A stretch of DNA of 64,000 nt from Tilletiaria anomala UBC 951 (lineage: Eukaryota > Basidiomycota > Exobasidiomycetes > Georgefischeriales > Tilletiariaceae): positions 109,752-173,751 of the forward strand of contig NW_013546998.1 of assembly GCF_000711695.1 (NCBI RefSeq), in the 5' to 3' direction. Below, piece by piece: positions 1 through 12,300 of this stretch. Within the stretch, counting starts at the first letter, position 1. Every line of letters begins with the position of its first letter. The notes under the pieces are model-generated. The model was given only the letters and a program-made list of their open reading frames with translations. It was not told the DNA's origin and searched no databases. Both the position numbers and the translations under genes were made by a program.

Positions 1-1107
1 AGTGTAGTCCATTTTTTGGGGTTGGCCATCCGCCCCCTGCATCAGGTCACAGTTGTGGATTGAGCGAGCTAGCCCGAAATCGGCAATCTGCAGCTGTCCT
101 TCGTTGCTGATGAGGAGGTTTGCAGATTTCATATCTCTGTGCAAGACGCCGTTCTGGATTATTCGCTTGCGCAACTCAGCAAAGACCGCAGCGCCGATGG
201 CTTGCATCGAGGCATTGCTCACCGAATGCATGTAACATGTTCCTTCAAGAAGCTGCTTCATATAGAGCTTGATCTGCGGGATGGAGAGACTATACGCATC
301 AAGCAGCCCGGCGAGATCGTGATCCATGTACGGCTCCACCATGTAGATGTCTCCTGTCGCGCTCTGACCAGAGTCAGGGGGTGCAAAGACCATGTCGATA
401 ACGGGGACGATCGCTGGATGCCGCAAGTGTTTCAGCAGCTTGACCTCCCTGATGGTCGTCAAAGCCAAGCCATCCCGCGAGTCGTGCACGGTGATCTTCT
501 TGAGAGCGACTGCCTGACCCGTGACGCGATGTTTTGCCATGAGTACAACACCAAATGTTCCCTCTCCCAGCGTGGTCGAGATCTCGTACGAGTCGAGAGA
601 GCTGCAGCCCTCAAACCTGCGCCTCTCGAAGGGGACCAGCTCGTGCTTGGCCGCTTCCCGCGTGCCCCTGATCGTACTGCTCGACCGAATGGCGCCGCGA
701 TACATCGATGAAGTGACACGTTCGGATAATCTGTCTGATAATGCAATGGGCAGACCCGGCCACACATCTGACTCCAGCCCCAGGTCTTGCTTGTGGTGTC
801 CGTTAGTAATTGCCATTTCATCGCGGCCAGTCGCCTCGGCGGTCGGAGCAGCTGATGCCTGGGGCTTTGGAGGGGAATTGATCCTTCGCAAGAGTATCGG
901 AGGCGGCGTCTTCGTCGTTGTCGTCGTCATTGTGGACTGCGCAGGGGCATTGTGATTGTAGCGCATCCGCTTTGCATCGCGTGGTACCTCGTTTACTCTT
1001 TCTGAGGCTTTACGGACGCGCGTGACGCCGGTCGAGCCATTCTCCATCACATCAGCTGTGACAGAAATCTCCCCTTCTTCTGGAGAGCTTTCGCGTGTGG
1101 CCGACAT
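1..1107 (-). CDS. BUR1: BUR1/SGV1-type cyclin-dependent kinase (CDK9-like), 3' part cut by window
   Basis: N-terminal part of a Ser/Thr kinase that reads off the left edge. About 175 residues of low-complexity leader precede the kinase fold. Visible motifs are the Gly loop (LGEGTFGVV), VALKK with the ATP lysine, YMVEPYMDHDLAGLL in the hinge, HRDMKSANLL in the catalytic loop and DFGLAR. The hinge and HRDMK variants are typical of the BUR1/CDK9 branch, which phosphorylates the RNA polymerase II C-terminal domain and Spt5 to promote elongation in the nucleus (family knowledge). The frame is open throughout, but positions 154-222 look like a 69-nt intron whose removal gives YMHS-NGVLHRDMK, the usual family spacing. 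The ATG at 1107-1105 is the first in frame. Divergent from the uS12m gene. A CTK1-type CDK is less likely. Confidence 0.85.
   Translation of the reverse strand, partial: MSATRESSPEEGEISVTADVMENGSTGVTRVRKASERVNEVPRDAKRMRYNHNAPAQSTMTTTTTKTPPPILLRRINSPPKPQASAAPTAEATGRDEMAITNGHHKQDLGLESDVWPGLPIALSDRLSERVTSSMYRGAIRSSSTIRGTREAAKHELVPFERRRFEGCSSLDSYEISTTLGEGTFGVVLMAKHRVTGQAVALKKITVHDSRDGLALTTIREVKLLKHLRHPAIVPVIDMVFAPPDSGQSATGDIYMVEPYMDHDLAGLLDAYSLSIPQIKLYMKQLLEGTCYMHSVSNASMQAIGAAVFAELRKRIIQNGVLHRDMKSANLLISNEGQLQIADFGLARSIHNCDLMQGADGQPQKMDYT
154..222 (-). other. Predicted stop-free, frame-preserving intron in BUR1-type kinase
   Basis: Donor GTGAGC at 222-217 and acceptor CAG at 156-154, both at codon boundaries. 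The 69 nt hold no stop codon, so the gene can be misread as intronless with a 23-residue insert directly before the HRD motif. Confidence 0.7.
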
Positions 1108-1592
1108 GACCTTATGATGCGATCACGGGTTGCACGCACCAGAAAAGACGATCGCTTTGCTCCGAGCGCATTGGTAGCTGCGCGCGCCCCTCTTCTCGAC
1201 CGCGTTTCACCCAACGCAGACGGCGCTCGCCGGGCCGGGATTATGAGCACTTGCCGTCTGCCACCGAGGCCATGCTTCAGGGTGCAGCGGATACCTGTTC
1301 TTAGAAGAGGATCTCCAAGGAAAGATGTCTTCTGATTTGCTTGCCTCTGCTACGGTCTCTGATCACTAGTGATCAGTCACAGACTGAACTGCCGAACACT
1401 CCAACCTGATGCTTTTTGACACTCCCCATTCCGCCCAACATCAACCCTCAGATGGATGAAACCTTTGCCACCAGCTTTGGAATTATTTCAGGTCCCAGCA
1501 ACAATGTTACACTGCATCTTTTCCATTCACCTAACATACTGGCCCGGTCGACTTTGTTGAATGTGCGCTTCACCTGTGTCCCATCTGCAAAT
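1108..1592. promoter_or_regulatory. Shared divergent promoter region, BUR1 / uS12m
   Basis: 485 bp between two divergent starts. No convincing coding frame. An inverted repeat, ctgatcactagtgatcag, lies near 1360-1377. No clear TATA box was recognised. Confidence 0.4.
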
Positions 1593-2359
1593 ATGAGCTT
1601 AGTTCGTACATTCCAGCAGCTGGCCCTGGCTCAAAGGGCCACCGGTTTGCGGCCCATGCGCCTGCGGACGGCCACTCCGACTACATGGGCGTGCGCCGCC
1701 TGCAATCAGCGCGCCTTCACTTCTACACCTGCTCGCCAGGTCACTCTGCAGCAATGTCTTCGAGGGGCACGGAAGGCGCACAGGCCGCGCGTTAATCGCG
1801 TTCCGGCGCTGGAGGGAAGACCGTTCGTCAAAGGTGTTTGTTCCAAGGTTCGTGTGATTCCTCCAACCTCGGTTGATTACCCGCCCGCTGTGAGCCCGTC
1901 GTGTCTTACCAGGCTGACACTCTTTCTGCTGGCCACGAACAGATCTTTACCACCAAGCCAAAGAAACCGAATTCGGCGATTCGTAAAGTTGCAAGAGTCA
2001 AGCTGTCCAACGGACGCACTGTCACAGCATACATTCCTGGCGAGGGTCACAACCTGCAAGAGCATAGTGTCGTCCTAATGAGAGGAGGCAGAGTACAAGA
2101 CGTACCAGGTGTGAGGTGAGCCTGGATGCTTGCACCTATCGTTTATGTTTTGAAGCACTCAGCGTCTTCAATCTGGCTGCTCGTCAGGTACCACCTCGTG
2201 CGAGGCGCGCTCGACTTCGGCGGCGTCGCGAACAGGACCACGTCGCGATCAAAGTACGGAAGTAAGTCACAATTCCGGTCGACCACTTTATTCGCCAGCA
2301 ATTCTTGCTCACATCTTCTCATTTTATTCGCAGCCAAAAAGCCCAAATCCGGGCCATAG
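1593..2359 (+). CDS. MRPS12: Mitochondrial small-subunit ribosomal protein uS12m
   Basis: Decoding-centre protein of the mitochondrial small ribosomal subunit. Exons 1593-1847, 1943-2115, 2188-2261 and 2334-2359 join to a 175-residue protein. The first ~55 residues are Arg/Ser/Thr-rich and acid-free, as in an import presequence ([10 protein letters not shown]). The core carries [15 protein letters not shown], then [46 protein letters not shown] and the tail RSKYG-TKKPK, all in family order. The first donor (AAG|GTTCGT) was chosen over a GTGATT six bases on because only it restores family spacing ([15 protein letters not shown]). Introns are 95, 72 and 72 nt. Convergent with the SPO71-like gene, 118 bp between stops. 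Confidence 0.92.
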
Positions 2360-2477
2360 CTGGTCAAGTTCACCCTTGATATGTGATTGGCTCAATGTGG
2401 CAAATCTTCACGAGAGGTAGACCTGCATTTTGGTCACGTCAACGAGTGTTCTTGCTGCCAAAATAATACATCATAGG

Positions 2478-5400
2478 TCACGACAGGGACGTGTAAGGTG
2501 TGATCCCTTTGTTGCGTAACTTGTATTCCCGCGGCCCGTCATCTTTGCACAGGCGCTCAATCTCCCAAGAGATTGCCTTGACCCACAGGTCACGTTCCAT
2601 TTGACTCCTCGCTCGTAAGACAATATGGCTGATGGTTCCATCATTTAGGGAAGGGAGTGCTGCGATGTCGGGCGGAGCTGCGCTGCCCGTCGAAGAGCTG
2701 ACTCTGAGGCCGACTTGGCCCTTTGATGTTTTGTAAGGGATAGGGTCGGGTGTCGCATTTACGCATTGAGGGCGGTAGCGGATGACAAATGTGCAATCCT
2801 CTTCATCGTCAACACTTTGGAGCCCATCCTGGTAGACGCGCGGTAGACGATGACGGTCACCACCGCCTCCGCCAACGCCTAGACTCTGAGCTGCCTGGTT
2901 GCCCTCTGGTAAAAAGTCTTCCGTCAGCTTGCCACTGTAGACGTACGCATCTCTGAGGTGAAGGACAGTTTCTTGACGTTTGTGGAAGATGCCTGCATTC
3001 TGCCTCGCTCTGGCGCTTTTTGTAGACTGCATCAGCTTAAAGCTGAGCAGGCGCCCTTGTATGAGGATGAAGTAGCGGCCATTGAATGCTTCGTGCGTGC
3101 GCATCTTGCGGAACAGCCGACCGCACCTGACGATCGGTCGGCAATTCATGATCGGACACCAGCTCCAAATGGAGGGCAAGCGCCTGTCGAGCTCGCCCGA
3201 GTCGCGCGAATGCGTCCCAGGCTGTTTGGTCGAGGCTGTAGCGATCGCCATGAGGTCCTTCGCATCGGATCTCTCCCTGGCTTTCCAGTACCGTACCAGT
3301 TGGTTGATTCGCACGACCCACTCTTCTGCCACTGCAGTCGAGAAGGCTTCGAATCGGATGTATCGTCCATTCGACATGGTGACTTCAATCTGCCGCCTGG
3401 CCCGGGTCTCAGCACGATCAGAGCACGCAGCCAGCCCCTCTTCTCCACCAATGTCCTCGCTCGCGTGGATCGAGACATCCTGCCAGCTGGAATCACGGGA
3501 ATGATCGAATACATCTGCCTTCTCCGATTGCGGCGTCTCTTCGGGTTCTGTCGTCACCACACGCTCGCACTTGAGAATGTCCCGCAAATCAACATAGCCG
3601 TCAGCAGTGACGATTTGCTCAAATTGTCGGCACCGTTCGTACGCCCGATACGCCTGCACTTGCTTGGCCATCCCATCATCAGAATGATCGCGAAGCGCAT
3701 CCAGAACGAGTTCCAGTGCTGCATCAAGCTCTCTCTGAGCTGCCGCACGCACTGCCTTGCGTTTCGTTTTGCGCTTCGCTTTCAACATTTCCTCCACGCC
3801 TTTCGTAGCCACTGAATGGCTTTGCGTGGTGAGCATTGCGATGATCTCCTTGTCGGGCGCAAATGCCTTGCTGCTGGAAGAGAAAAAGATGTGCCCATCA
3901 TGGGTGCTCACGTATACGCGTGTCAGCGATCCTGATACCGCTTTGACGCGCCATAAATAGCCTTCCGCTGCCGGCGGTTCCTCCAGAATATCGCCGACTG
4001 GTCCTTTGATGATGCCAAGATGATGCTGCGCTGGCCTGAGCTCCAGGACGGGCGTGGACAATCGCTGAGCAAGAGCGGCAACCGCGCTATGGTCAGCAAT
4101 GGCTACCGTTTGCCATGGCGTCAAGCAGGGCTCACAGTATGAAGCAATACTCCACTGACCACAGCGGCGTCGCTGGATATTGTGGTGTCATGCCGAGCAT
4201 TGAATCGATGCACCCATTCTAGTCGGCGACCGATGCGCCAAGCCACTTCAAAGGGAGCGTTCGCCGCGATGCTTTGCTGGGCCAGTACGAGCCAGCGTGG
4301 GTTCCCTTGCAGCAGACGTGCGATTATCTCGGTGATGTTACGAGTGGTGATCAACTTGTATCCCTCCCCTTGGAGGTCATTCTCATCACCCGTGAGGAGG
4401 AGAGACTGCTTCACCTCCTCTGTCGCCTCGTCTGGCACGGGAATGCGGACGCGGATGTTCAAGTCGGGAACATGGACGTCAACCACCTCGGGCACATTAC
4501 CACCGAGCTCCCTGTGCAACTCCCACATCCAGTCACGAGCCGTGCTGGTGAATCGCGCCTGCGGAAGCGGGACCTTACAATGTTAGCTCTCCGTTTGGCA
4601 GCCAACGAGACCAACGCATTCACATTGAAAATGAGTATGTTTGTGCCGCTCTTGCGCAGATGCAGCGACCTCTTCCGTTCTTCCCTGCGTCTCTCGTTGT
4701 TGCAAGTATAAGTGAGGCAGAAGATCCCATCGATCGGAGAATAGAGCGACTGGAACGTGTGACCCTTGCGCAGACCGAGAACAAGTCGGAGTTTTAGCTG
4801 CTTGGCGCGGCCGCTTAGCTTGTAGAGCAGGGACTGAAAGAGCCGACTCATCAGCAATCAATATGGAGAGCATGGGCTCTCTCGACGTTACACGTACTGT
4901 ATCCTCCCACAGTTCCAACCGGCCCATCCTTAGCACCACCATGTACTCCGACCAGTCATCCTCATAAGTTGAGTACCTTCTCGCGATCAGTTCATCGTAG
5001 TCCGGAGGCAGGTCTTCTGCGGCAGTCCACTCAATCTTGACGAGCATTCTATCGCGCTTGAGCACAGACCTGTGGGTGATCAGCTCTTCGGACTGTGTCG
5101 CGGCTGTTGCTCTGAGCTGGCTCAGCCGGGCCTGCTCATTGTCGATTTGCTGCACTGCAGCCTCGCTTCGTTGCAGCACCTCCTCCGGCGCTGCCCTCTC
5201 CTCTACATCCGCGAACAACGCTTCTGCCATTGGGCTGGACTTGCCAATGATGGGTTTGGTTAGCTGGCGGAAGAAGGTGGTCGCTTCTGAGCTAGGGGAG
5301 TTGCGCGCGAACTGGACCGACTTTTTCGTTCGTAGCGTGCGTCGCTCCCCTGCTTCGGTGGTGGTCACTGATGCCTGTTCCTGTTCAGGCTGCACTAATA

Positions 5401-8400
5401 CACTACTATCGACAGTCGGCGTTGCCACCTTTACTTGCTCGGCCCCATCTGGTAGCCCGTTGGAAGCGTCGGAGCCAGGTGGGGTGGACGCTGTCCCTGT
5501 GACGTTCATGTCCTTCGGGGATGAGACGAGCACCTGCAGCTTCACCGAATCTTGCCTCTGGTCTTGCGTGGCAATGGGTGGTGGTCTCGCAGAAGGGTTC
5601 TTTGATGTTGTCTGCGCCTGCGCCTTTGCCGTCCTCGCTTTCTCGATCGCACTCGCCGATGCAAGTGCATCCGCCGCTGCATGGCGCACCGGCTTACGAT
5701 CGCTGATCCTTCCGCTGTGCGCATTCATCATCGCTGCAATGTCCGCCCAGCCTTTGCGGCTCTCAATGTCGAAGGCTGGAGCGTGATTGACGCCATGGGC
5801 CTGGGTGAGTGTGAGGCAAGAAGATGACAGCGCTGAATCTATCGTAGCTTTGGGACTTGTCATGACTTTGGGGCGCATGTGGATGCTATTGGTAGATGTG
5901 GAGGCTTCGTCAAAGGCGCGTGAACGACGCTTACCGCTGGTGTCAATTACAGTTCTGCTCGCAACAGCCTGAGAGCCTCGAGTAATTGTGGCAGACGGGA
6001 CCAGGGTACCTTCGCGACTGTGTGTTGCCAAGTTTGCTTCTCTGGTCATCTGCGCCAGAGCTGCCGATGGTCTACGCAAGTCTTGGGGTTCCGAGAAGCT
6101 GCCTTTGCGCCTCCGCTTGTCAATCGCAGCTTGACCCACTTTCTCTTCCTCTACGATGCTCATGCACCGAGCGCGCTCCTGCTGTGTGCGCTGCTCGGCC
6201 TTTTCTTTATGCGAAGCCTCGATGCGGGCAAGTAGCACCTCTTCGACAGCAAAGCCAGTCTCGAAGCTGGAGCCGACCCAGCGCGTGCCACCAGAGCTAG
6301 TGCCAACTTGAAAGGGATCAGGCTTGGCAGAACGGTGAAGTCCATAATGGTAGTGACGAGGGCCGCCGCCTTTCCTATCCCGCCCAGCAACGAACTGCTG
6401 CTGATCCGGTCCCTCTTTCTCGGCCTGCTGCTGCTGTTGCTTCCGCAGCTGCATCGCAGCCGCCGCCCTAGCAGCGCTGACGACCTGCTCGTCCCTCGCG
6501 CGCCGCTCTTTGTCCGCCTTAGGGAGCAAACCCCGGAACAAGCGAGCTCGGACGCCACCAACAGCACCAAAACTACCCTCTGTGGCGCGTGTACCGTGCG
6601 TGCCGAGTGAGCCGATGGTGCTCACGTGACTCATGCGCGAGGCGTCTCTACGGTGTGGATACCATGAAAACCCGTTCGCAGGACCATTCGGAATAGTGTG
6701 GGAGCGCTGCTCACTTGGTCGCCGCCTCGAAAGTTCAGAGCGATTACTGAAGGCGGACGCTTGGCGTGAATGACCAGCTGCCTGTGGCGGTTGCGATATC
6801 TGTTGCTTTTGCGACTGATCACTCTTGGACGCAGGACTGATTGTTGGTGGATCAACGGAAGAAGCGGAGGAAGAATAGCCAGCGACGGGACGAAGGAGCG
6901 ATGTCCGCCTCTCTGGTGTTGACTGCATCTGCATCGTTTGCATGCGCAGGGCGCCGCTGCTGCTGCCACTGACGCTGCCTGCACCACTTCCTGCGCTGGC
7001 GTCGGGATTGCCTTGCTCACTCCAGAAGAAAAGGTCGTTGGGTCTACCCCTTCGTGCGACAGGCCGAAGCGTCTCAAAGCTAGCAGACGACGCAGCCCGT
7101 TGTGCGCCACATGTGTTGACGCGCTCTCGGTCTCTGAACCGCTTGCTGAGTGGCGAGGTTGTGAGAATGGGCTTGCGTTGGAGTGGTTGCTGATGCTGCT
7201 GCAGCTGGTCAAGACATCCAGCGCGTCCCACTGATCCGGGCTGCTCGAACGACAAAAGGCGGGTTCTTGTCGGCTTGGTCGGGGTGCTCATCGGCGAGTT
7301 CTGTTCTGCATTGACATTGATAGTCGTATCAACAATGCTCACACAGGATCGCTTGCGGTCCCGCTGCAGCATTCCTCCAGCAGCAGCAGCGCTGAGGAAG
7401 GTCGATGAATTGTCACCGCCGCTGCTGTCATGGTTGAGGTTGCTGCAGCTATGGTTAGCATTCGGATCTGCGGAAAATTCTGCTGCATTCAACTCGAACC
7501 ACGACATGCCATGCCGATCGCGACGAGAGCTAGAGAGGTTGGAACTCATTCGCGGCAGCGCCAACGTCTGTGTGAGTGGCGATGGTGGTCCAAGAGAGGA
7601 TGAATTCTGCTCCCCGTTATAACCATCTGCCTCTCCTTCCTCTTGCGTAGCCTGCGCAAATTTGCCATGGCGATCGGCATCGGCGCCGTTCAGAATCGTA
7701 CTGCCAGGAATGGGTGAGAGGGCGCTGCTGCCTGAATATCCGCAGGTACGGGCGGAAGCCGTTGCGCCACTGCCACGCCGATCACATAGCTCGCTGCCTA
7801 GATCGTTGCTTTGCGCCTCGATGACGGTCGCATCAGACCGGGCGCTGATATAAGACTGGGCAGTCGCAAAGCTAGCCTGCGATTCATTCCGCCGTACGCT
7901 TCCTGATTTGCGTGCAGATGTCGCGAGCGGTGGCCGCGTGGGGATTGAAGAAGCGTTCGAAATGTCTGCGGTGGATACTGCTACAGGTGGTGACAGAGGA
8001 CTTGTAGGTTCGAATTCGAATGTTGGTTGCGGCTGCCTGTGTCCGTGCTCTGTCGGTAATGATCGTCCCCTTTCGTGCATCATTTGGGAAGCTCGATTGG
8101 TGTCGGCACCGTCCACTTCGCCTTTCTGGCTAAATATGTTTTGCTGAAAGAGCTGATCCGAGGCTCGAGACGATGAATCAACTAGTGCAGCAGCTGGCAT
8201 GGTGCGAGTATGCTTCACCGAATGAGATGCTGTGAGACCATCTGCCTGTTCGAGAGTCTGTTGCCTTTTCTTTCCCAACGCTTGCCAATCAGAATCTCCT
8301 CCAGCTGGAGTCTCCGTTTCATCTCCGGCTCTGGCTTCAGCCTCAGCCTTCACCTGTGATTGTGTGGTAGCGAAGATCACTGCTGCGGCGGCTGTTGTCG

Positions 8401-8725
8401 AGGAGATGGGCAGTGGACCGATGAACACTCGTCTGAATTTGTGTGGACCTCGGAAGTGCTCCTGGGTAGTGTGTCGGTGTGACTGATACATTTCGAGCAA
8501 GCGCCGTGTAATATGGTCCGCGTCAAGGGCTTGATCGGCACTGATGTTGGTGTCGGCATGTTGGTAAGAGGGATCCGTCGGTGGTTGTGGGTGCACCGCC
8601 GAACTGGTTGGCAGCGTAGCAGAACCTGCAGATCTTATTCCCGCCGTTGCAACTTCTGCTGCGCGTGCTACCAGCTGCTGTGTGACGGTGATGGGCTCGT
8701 CATTGGTACGCCAGTGATACGCCAT
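2478..8725 (-). CDS. SPO71/Mug56-like protein with PH domain
   Basis: Exons 8725-4898, 4833-4624, 4558-4136 and 4064-2478, all joined in phase 0, give about 2015 residues. The first ~1150 are Ser/Gln/Ala-rich and probably disordered. A conserved block follows (KRDRMLVKIEWT, EDDWSEYMVVLRMGRLELWEDT, LYSPIDGIFCLTY, DWMWELHRELGG), then a segment after PVLELRP and a C-terminal PH domain (CGRLFRKMRTHEAFNGRYF ... RDLWVKAISWEIE). This order matches the SPO71 family (Spo7_2_N plus PH_4 by my recollection of Pfam). Yeast Spo71 works with Vps13 in prospore-membrane growth at meiosis; that role here is inference. Introns are 64, 65 and 71 nt, the second with a CTAAC branch site. The protein is well above the ~1250 residues of yeast Spo71 because of its N-terminus. 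Divergent from WAPL. Confidence 0.8.
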
Positions 8726-9358
8726 GGTGTCCGGGACTATCCTTGTTTCAGGGGGCGGTCACACACTCCCGCTTGGCAAACCAGTTCAACATGCACTCAA
8801 CGAGCCCTCTGAACGATGTCCTTTCGGTAGAGTGCTTGTCATTAATACTTCAGACGATAAACTGCCTGGATCCCTGTTATCACCAGTCTGTAAGCAAACA
8901 GAATGTGGAGTCTGGCCATGCCGGGCCAGCACCCAAACATATACGGCACAGCAACAAAGGACCTGAATCCTTTGTATAGGAGGTGTGCAGTTGCACACGC
9001 ATCGCCGTGCGGCGTGCAGCAATCGTCTTCGATCAACCCCAGCGAGTGTTGTACATAATCGGTGCAATGAGCTCCTTTCCGGAGGTTCCGGTGACTGTAT
9101 TCGGTGCAACTCCAGCTGCTGATCACGTTTGGGTTTGGTCCAGTTCACGTAGCCAGGCCTCTCAGTGTCTAACCGCAGCCCGCCTAGCTGTCTGGCTGAC
9201 AGTTGGGTAAGTGTTGCCTAGGATGTGATCTTGCCAGGTTGACTCGCCAACATCCTGCGACTGGCTACCGTGATTCGTCGGTCGTGAGGAGACTGCAGAC
9301 CCTTGAACGCACGGTGACCCGTTAGAGCACGTGTGCATAAGACCTTGTGACCCGGCTG
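8726..9358. promoter_or_regulatory. Shared divergent promoter region, SPO71-like / WAPL
   Basis: 633 bp between two divergent ATGs. Short frames occur on both strands but none resembles a protein family. No clear core promoter motif was recognised. Confidence 0.35.
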
Positions 9359-12300
9359 ATGGATGACGACCTGTACCACGATCACATCATGGCGCCTGCA
9401 TCTGCATCTGGTTCGAGTTCTGCTTTGCGCCATGGCAGTAGTGTAGGCAAGCCAAAGTACAGATACGGGAGCACTGCATCGAGCAGAGCGGGGCGCAGGA
9501 GGCTTCTCGAATCAGGTTCGCCCTGCCACAAGCTCACAGCAGCGGCAACGAACCAAGATCTGGCGCAGGCATCTGCAGGAAACGAGAGCCAGTCCCTTTC
9601 TCTCTCTTCATCGCCGCCGTCCCGTCACTGCATACTACTTCCAAGGGCAACAGCTACAGCCCCTTCTTTACCCTCAGCTTTGTTCTCACCATTGACCCCA
9701 CCGTCACCTTCCAAGACACAGAAGAAACTGACATCGATCGTCAAAGGCTCTCCGCACCGCTCCCCGCACACGCCCTCTAAGAGGCCAAAGGATCTTTCAG
9801 CCCTTTTTTCTTTCGCTACCACAGATTGCAAGGTCCAACATGGCAATGGAATCGCCACAAGCGACAGTACAAGGACTAATCACGATGGTGCCAGCGATCG
9901 CAAGGGAGGGGCTAGAAGCCTTGGTGCGCAAGAACGCGAGCAAGAGGTTACTGGATGCAGCAGCACAAGCAGCAGCAGCCCAATGAAAAAGAGAAAGGTT
10001 CTCTCTTCACAAGCCCTCAGTGACGATGCCGACGAGCCGTCCCTGACGCATGCGGATGCGCTTGAGCCCGAGCTCACCCCTGGCCCGCTAACGAGAATGA
10101 GAGCCAAGGTGCGCAGTCTCACTGTACAACAAAACGAGCCTCAGCATAAGGCTGAATCGATAGGAGCACAACCTCCCAAAAGGCTTGCGGCCCGCATGAA
10201 AGGCGCGGTCTCGGATGTGACGCAACCTAAATCACAAGCTCCGTCCCCAGGTGTTCGTCCAAATATCTTAAAACGTTCCAAGTCCCCTCATTCTCAAGGG
10301 CCCTCGCTCTTCGACAGCCTTGTAGGCGTGCAAACGTCACAATCACCCTCGCCGTCGCATTTTGCTTCTACCCCCGCATCCCCATCTGCATGTTCGCGCG
10401 ATGGCAAAGGTCTCTCGTCGCCTTGTGATGCTCAAGTGGTATGTAAGTCGCAGTCAAATTCGCAGGAAACCACAATTTCTCGTTCCCATCAAGCAGCTAC
10501 GCGATATAACAGCGCAGCAGCTTCCAAACCTACGTCAGCAGCAACTGGAGGCCTGAGCGGAGCGATCTCACGCGCAAAGACCTACGGTGCTCAGCGTAGC
10601 TTTCTCGTGGACGCGTCCAATTGGTCTCATGAAAGCTCCGGACTGCATGAGCGGTTGCGCAAAAGTGGCGAGTTGCGTGTTGAGCTCGGCGATGGGAGCC
10701 TTGCTTGTATCAGTGAGAGGGGGGAAGAGATGTTAAGTGTTGATGCAGAGCAAGGCCAAACTTGGCGATCGCGATCCAATTCGCCATCAGGCGGCGTTAG
10801 GCGCTCACGTAGGGCAGGAGCCACTTCCTCAAAGGCAGCAGCGCTGGACTCCCTCCTCGGCCTCGACACCTCGCAGGCGAAACCAAAGGCGCGAGAGAGC
10901 TATAAGGATCTGCTCAAAAAGTGGGGAGAGGGAGATCTGGAGGAGCAAGGAGCACAGGCTTTCGTGAGTCTGCTCCCTCTGAATACGAGTTGCTTGTGTA
11001 TATAAGTGAGATCGTGCTAAACCTTCTTGCTACGCAATGCTTGGCAGATGGAGTTAAAATCTGTCACCTCGCTCCGCTCCGCAGGCGAGAATCGTCGATT
11101 CAACGATGAGCTCGAATATCTTCTTTCTGGCCTCGACACAAGCGAACCGCGCTCCCTTTCAACACGGCAGAGCTCCTGTGCACTTATCGTCGTTGAAAAG
11201 TGTTGCCCCTCACCATTGCAACTTAGCTCTAATGGCAAAGGAGTCAGTGGCATCAGATGTCACGAACACCATGATGCTGACGAAGAAGGGGATGAGGGAA
11301 AAAAACAGGCCGAGTTGGATGAATCGATGACCTTCTTGCGCAACTTGCAAGTCACGGACAACATCCAGCGTCTCTACCGCGCTTTGCTTGCGTGCGGCTG
11401 CGCAGCACCGCTGACGAGCGACCTGCATGATCCGTCTGGTACGCTCGACGCCATCTTTGCGTTGTACCTTGCTCGCCTCGTCGCTGCAGGAAGCGGAGCA
11501 GGTTCAAGTGCTACTGGTGGCGAAAAGGGCGAAATAGGCGCTAGCAACGGAGGCCTCGCGGAAGACCTGCTGCGTACCTCCACTTCTCATCGCGACCATG
11601 GTCATGCTTCGCTCTCTGAGGCAAACGGCCGCGTTTCAGAGCATTTTGGTGGACCATATTCTCTTGATCCACATGACCACGCTACTCAGGAGCTGCACCT
11701 GTGCCATGTGCTGAGCCGGATGTTGCAGCTGACCGAGGAGCGCGACGCGCTCGCTGCGGAGGACACCGCCGTCCGTGCCTCCCGCGCCACACTTGTCGAG
11801 CAGAATTCAGCAAAGGGCACGGCGGGCGGACCGGGCGGCAGTAGAAACCGAAAGCAAGGGAATACACTGCGACTTGTACGAGAAGCCGTGCAGGCATGTC
11901 GCTTCTCATTTGCTTCTTCTCACCTTCAGCTGCAAGGCGTCCGAGAGGATCTGCAGCGGCCATCTACACGTGACCTGATCTTTTTTACCCTCACGGAGCT
12001 CATTCCATGCTTGTCTCCCGAGGCGCTGCGGCTGCTCTCTTTTGGAGGCGAGGGCTCAGAGTTCGACTTCGCGCAGCCGGCTTCGCAGCAGAGCGAAGAC
12101 TCTACGCAGTTGATGTGCGCGCTCGATTGCTTAATCAAGGCTTACCGGGCTAACGTCCCATTGTGCGAATCGTCCGGCGCATGTACAGCCTCGGCTGCGA
12201 CTTCGTCGATGCCCTACGGTGACCGCAGCTTCAGCTGCGGTAACACTGGCCGTGGCGGTGCCAAGTTCAAGACCGATGTCACGTCCTCCAATCTCCATGT

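Noticed and set aside
4121-4140. Apparent frameshift between two SPO71-like reading frames
   Set aside because: Explained by a 71-nt intron (4065-4135) with GTGAGC donor, CTGAC branch site and CTCAG acceptor in phase.
5037-5786. 249-codon plus-strand frame opposite the SPO71-like gene
   Set aside because: Antisense shadow of a long Ser/Ala/Gln-rich coding region; Ser/Ala/Cys-rich translation with no motif.
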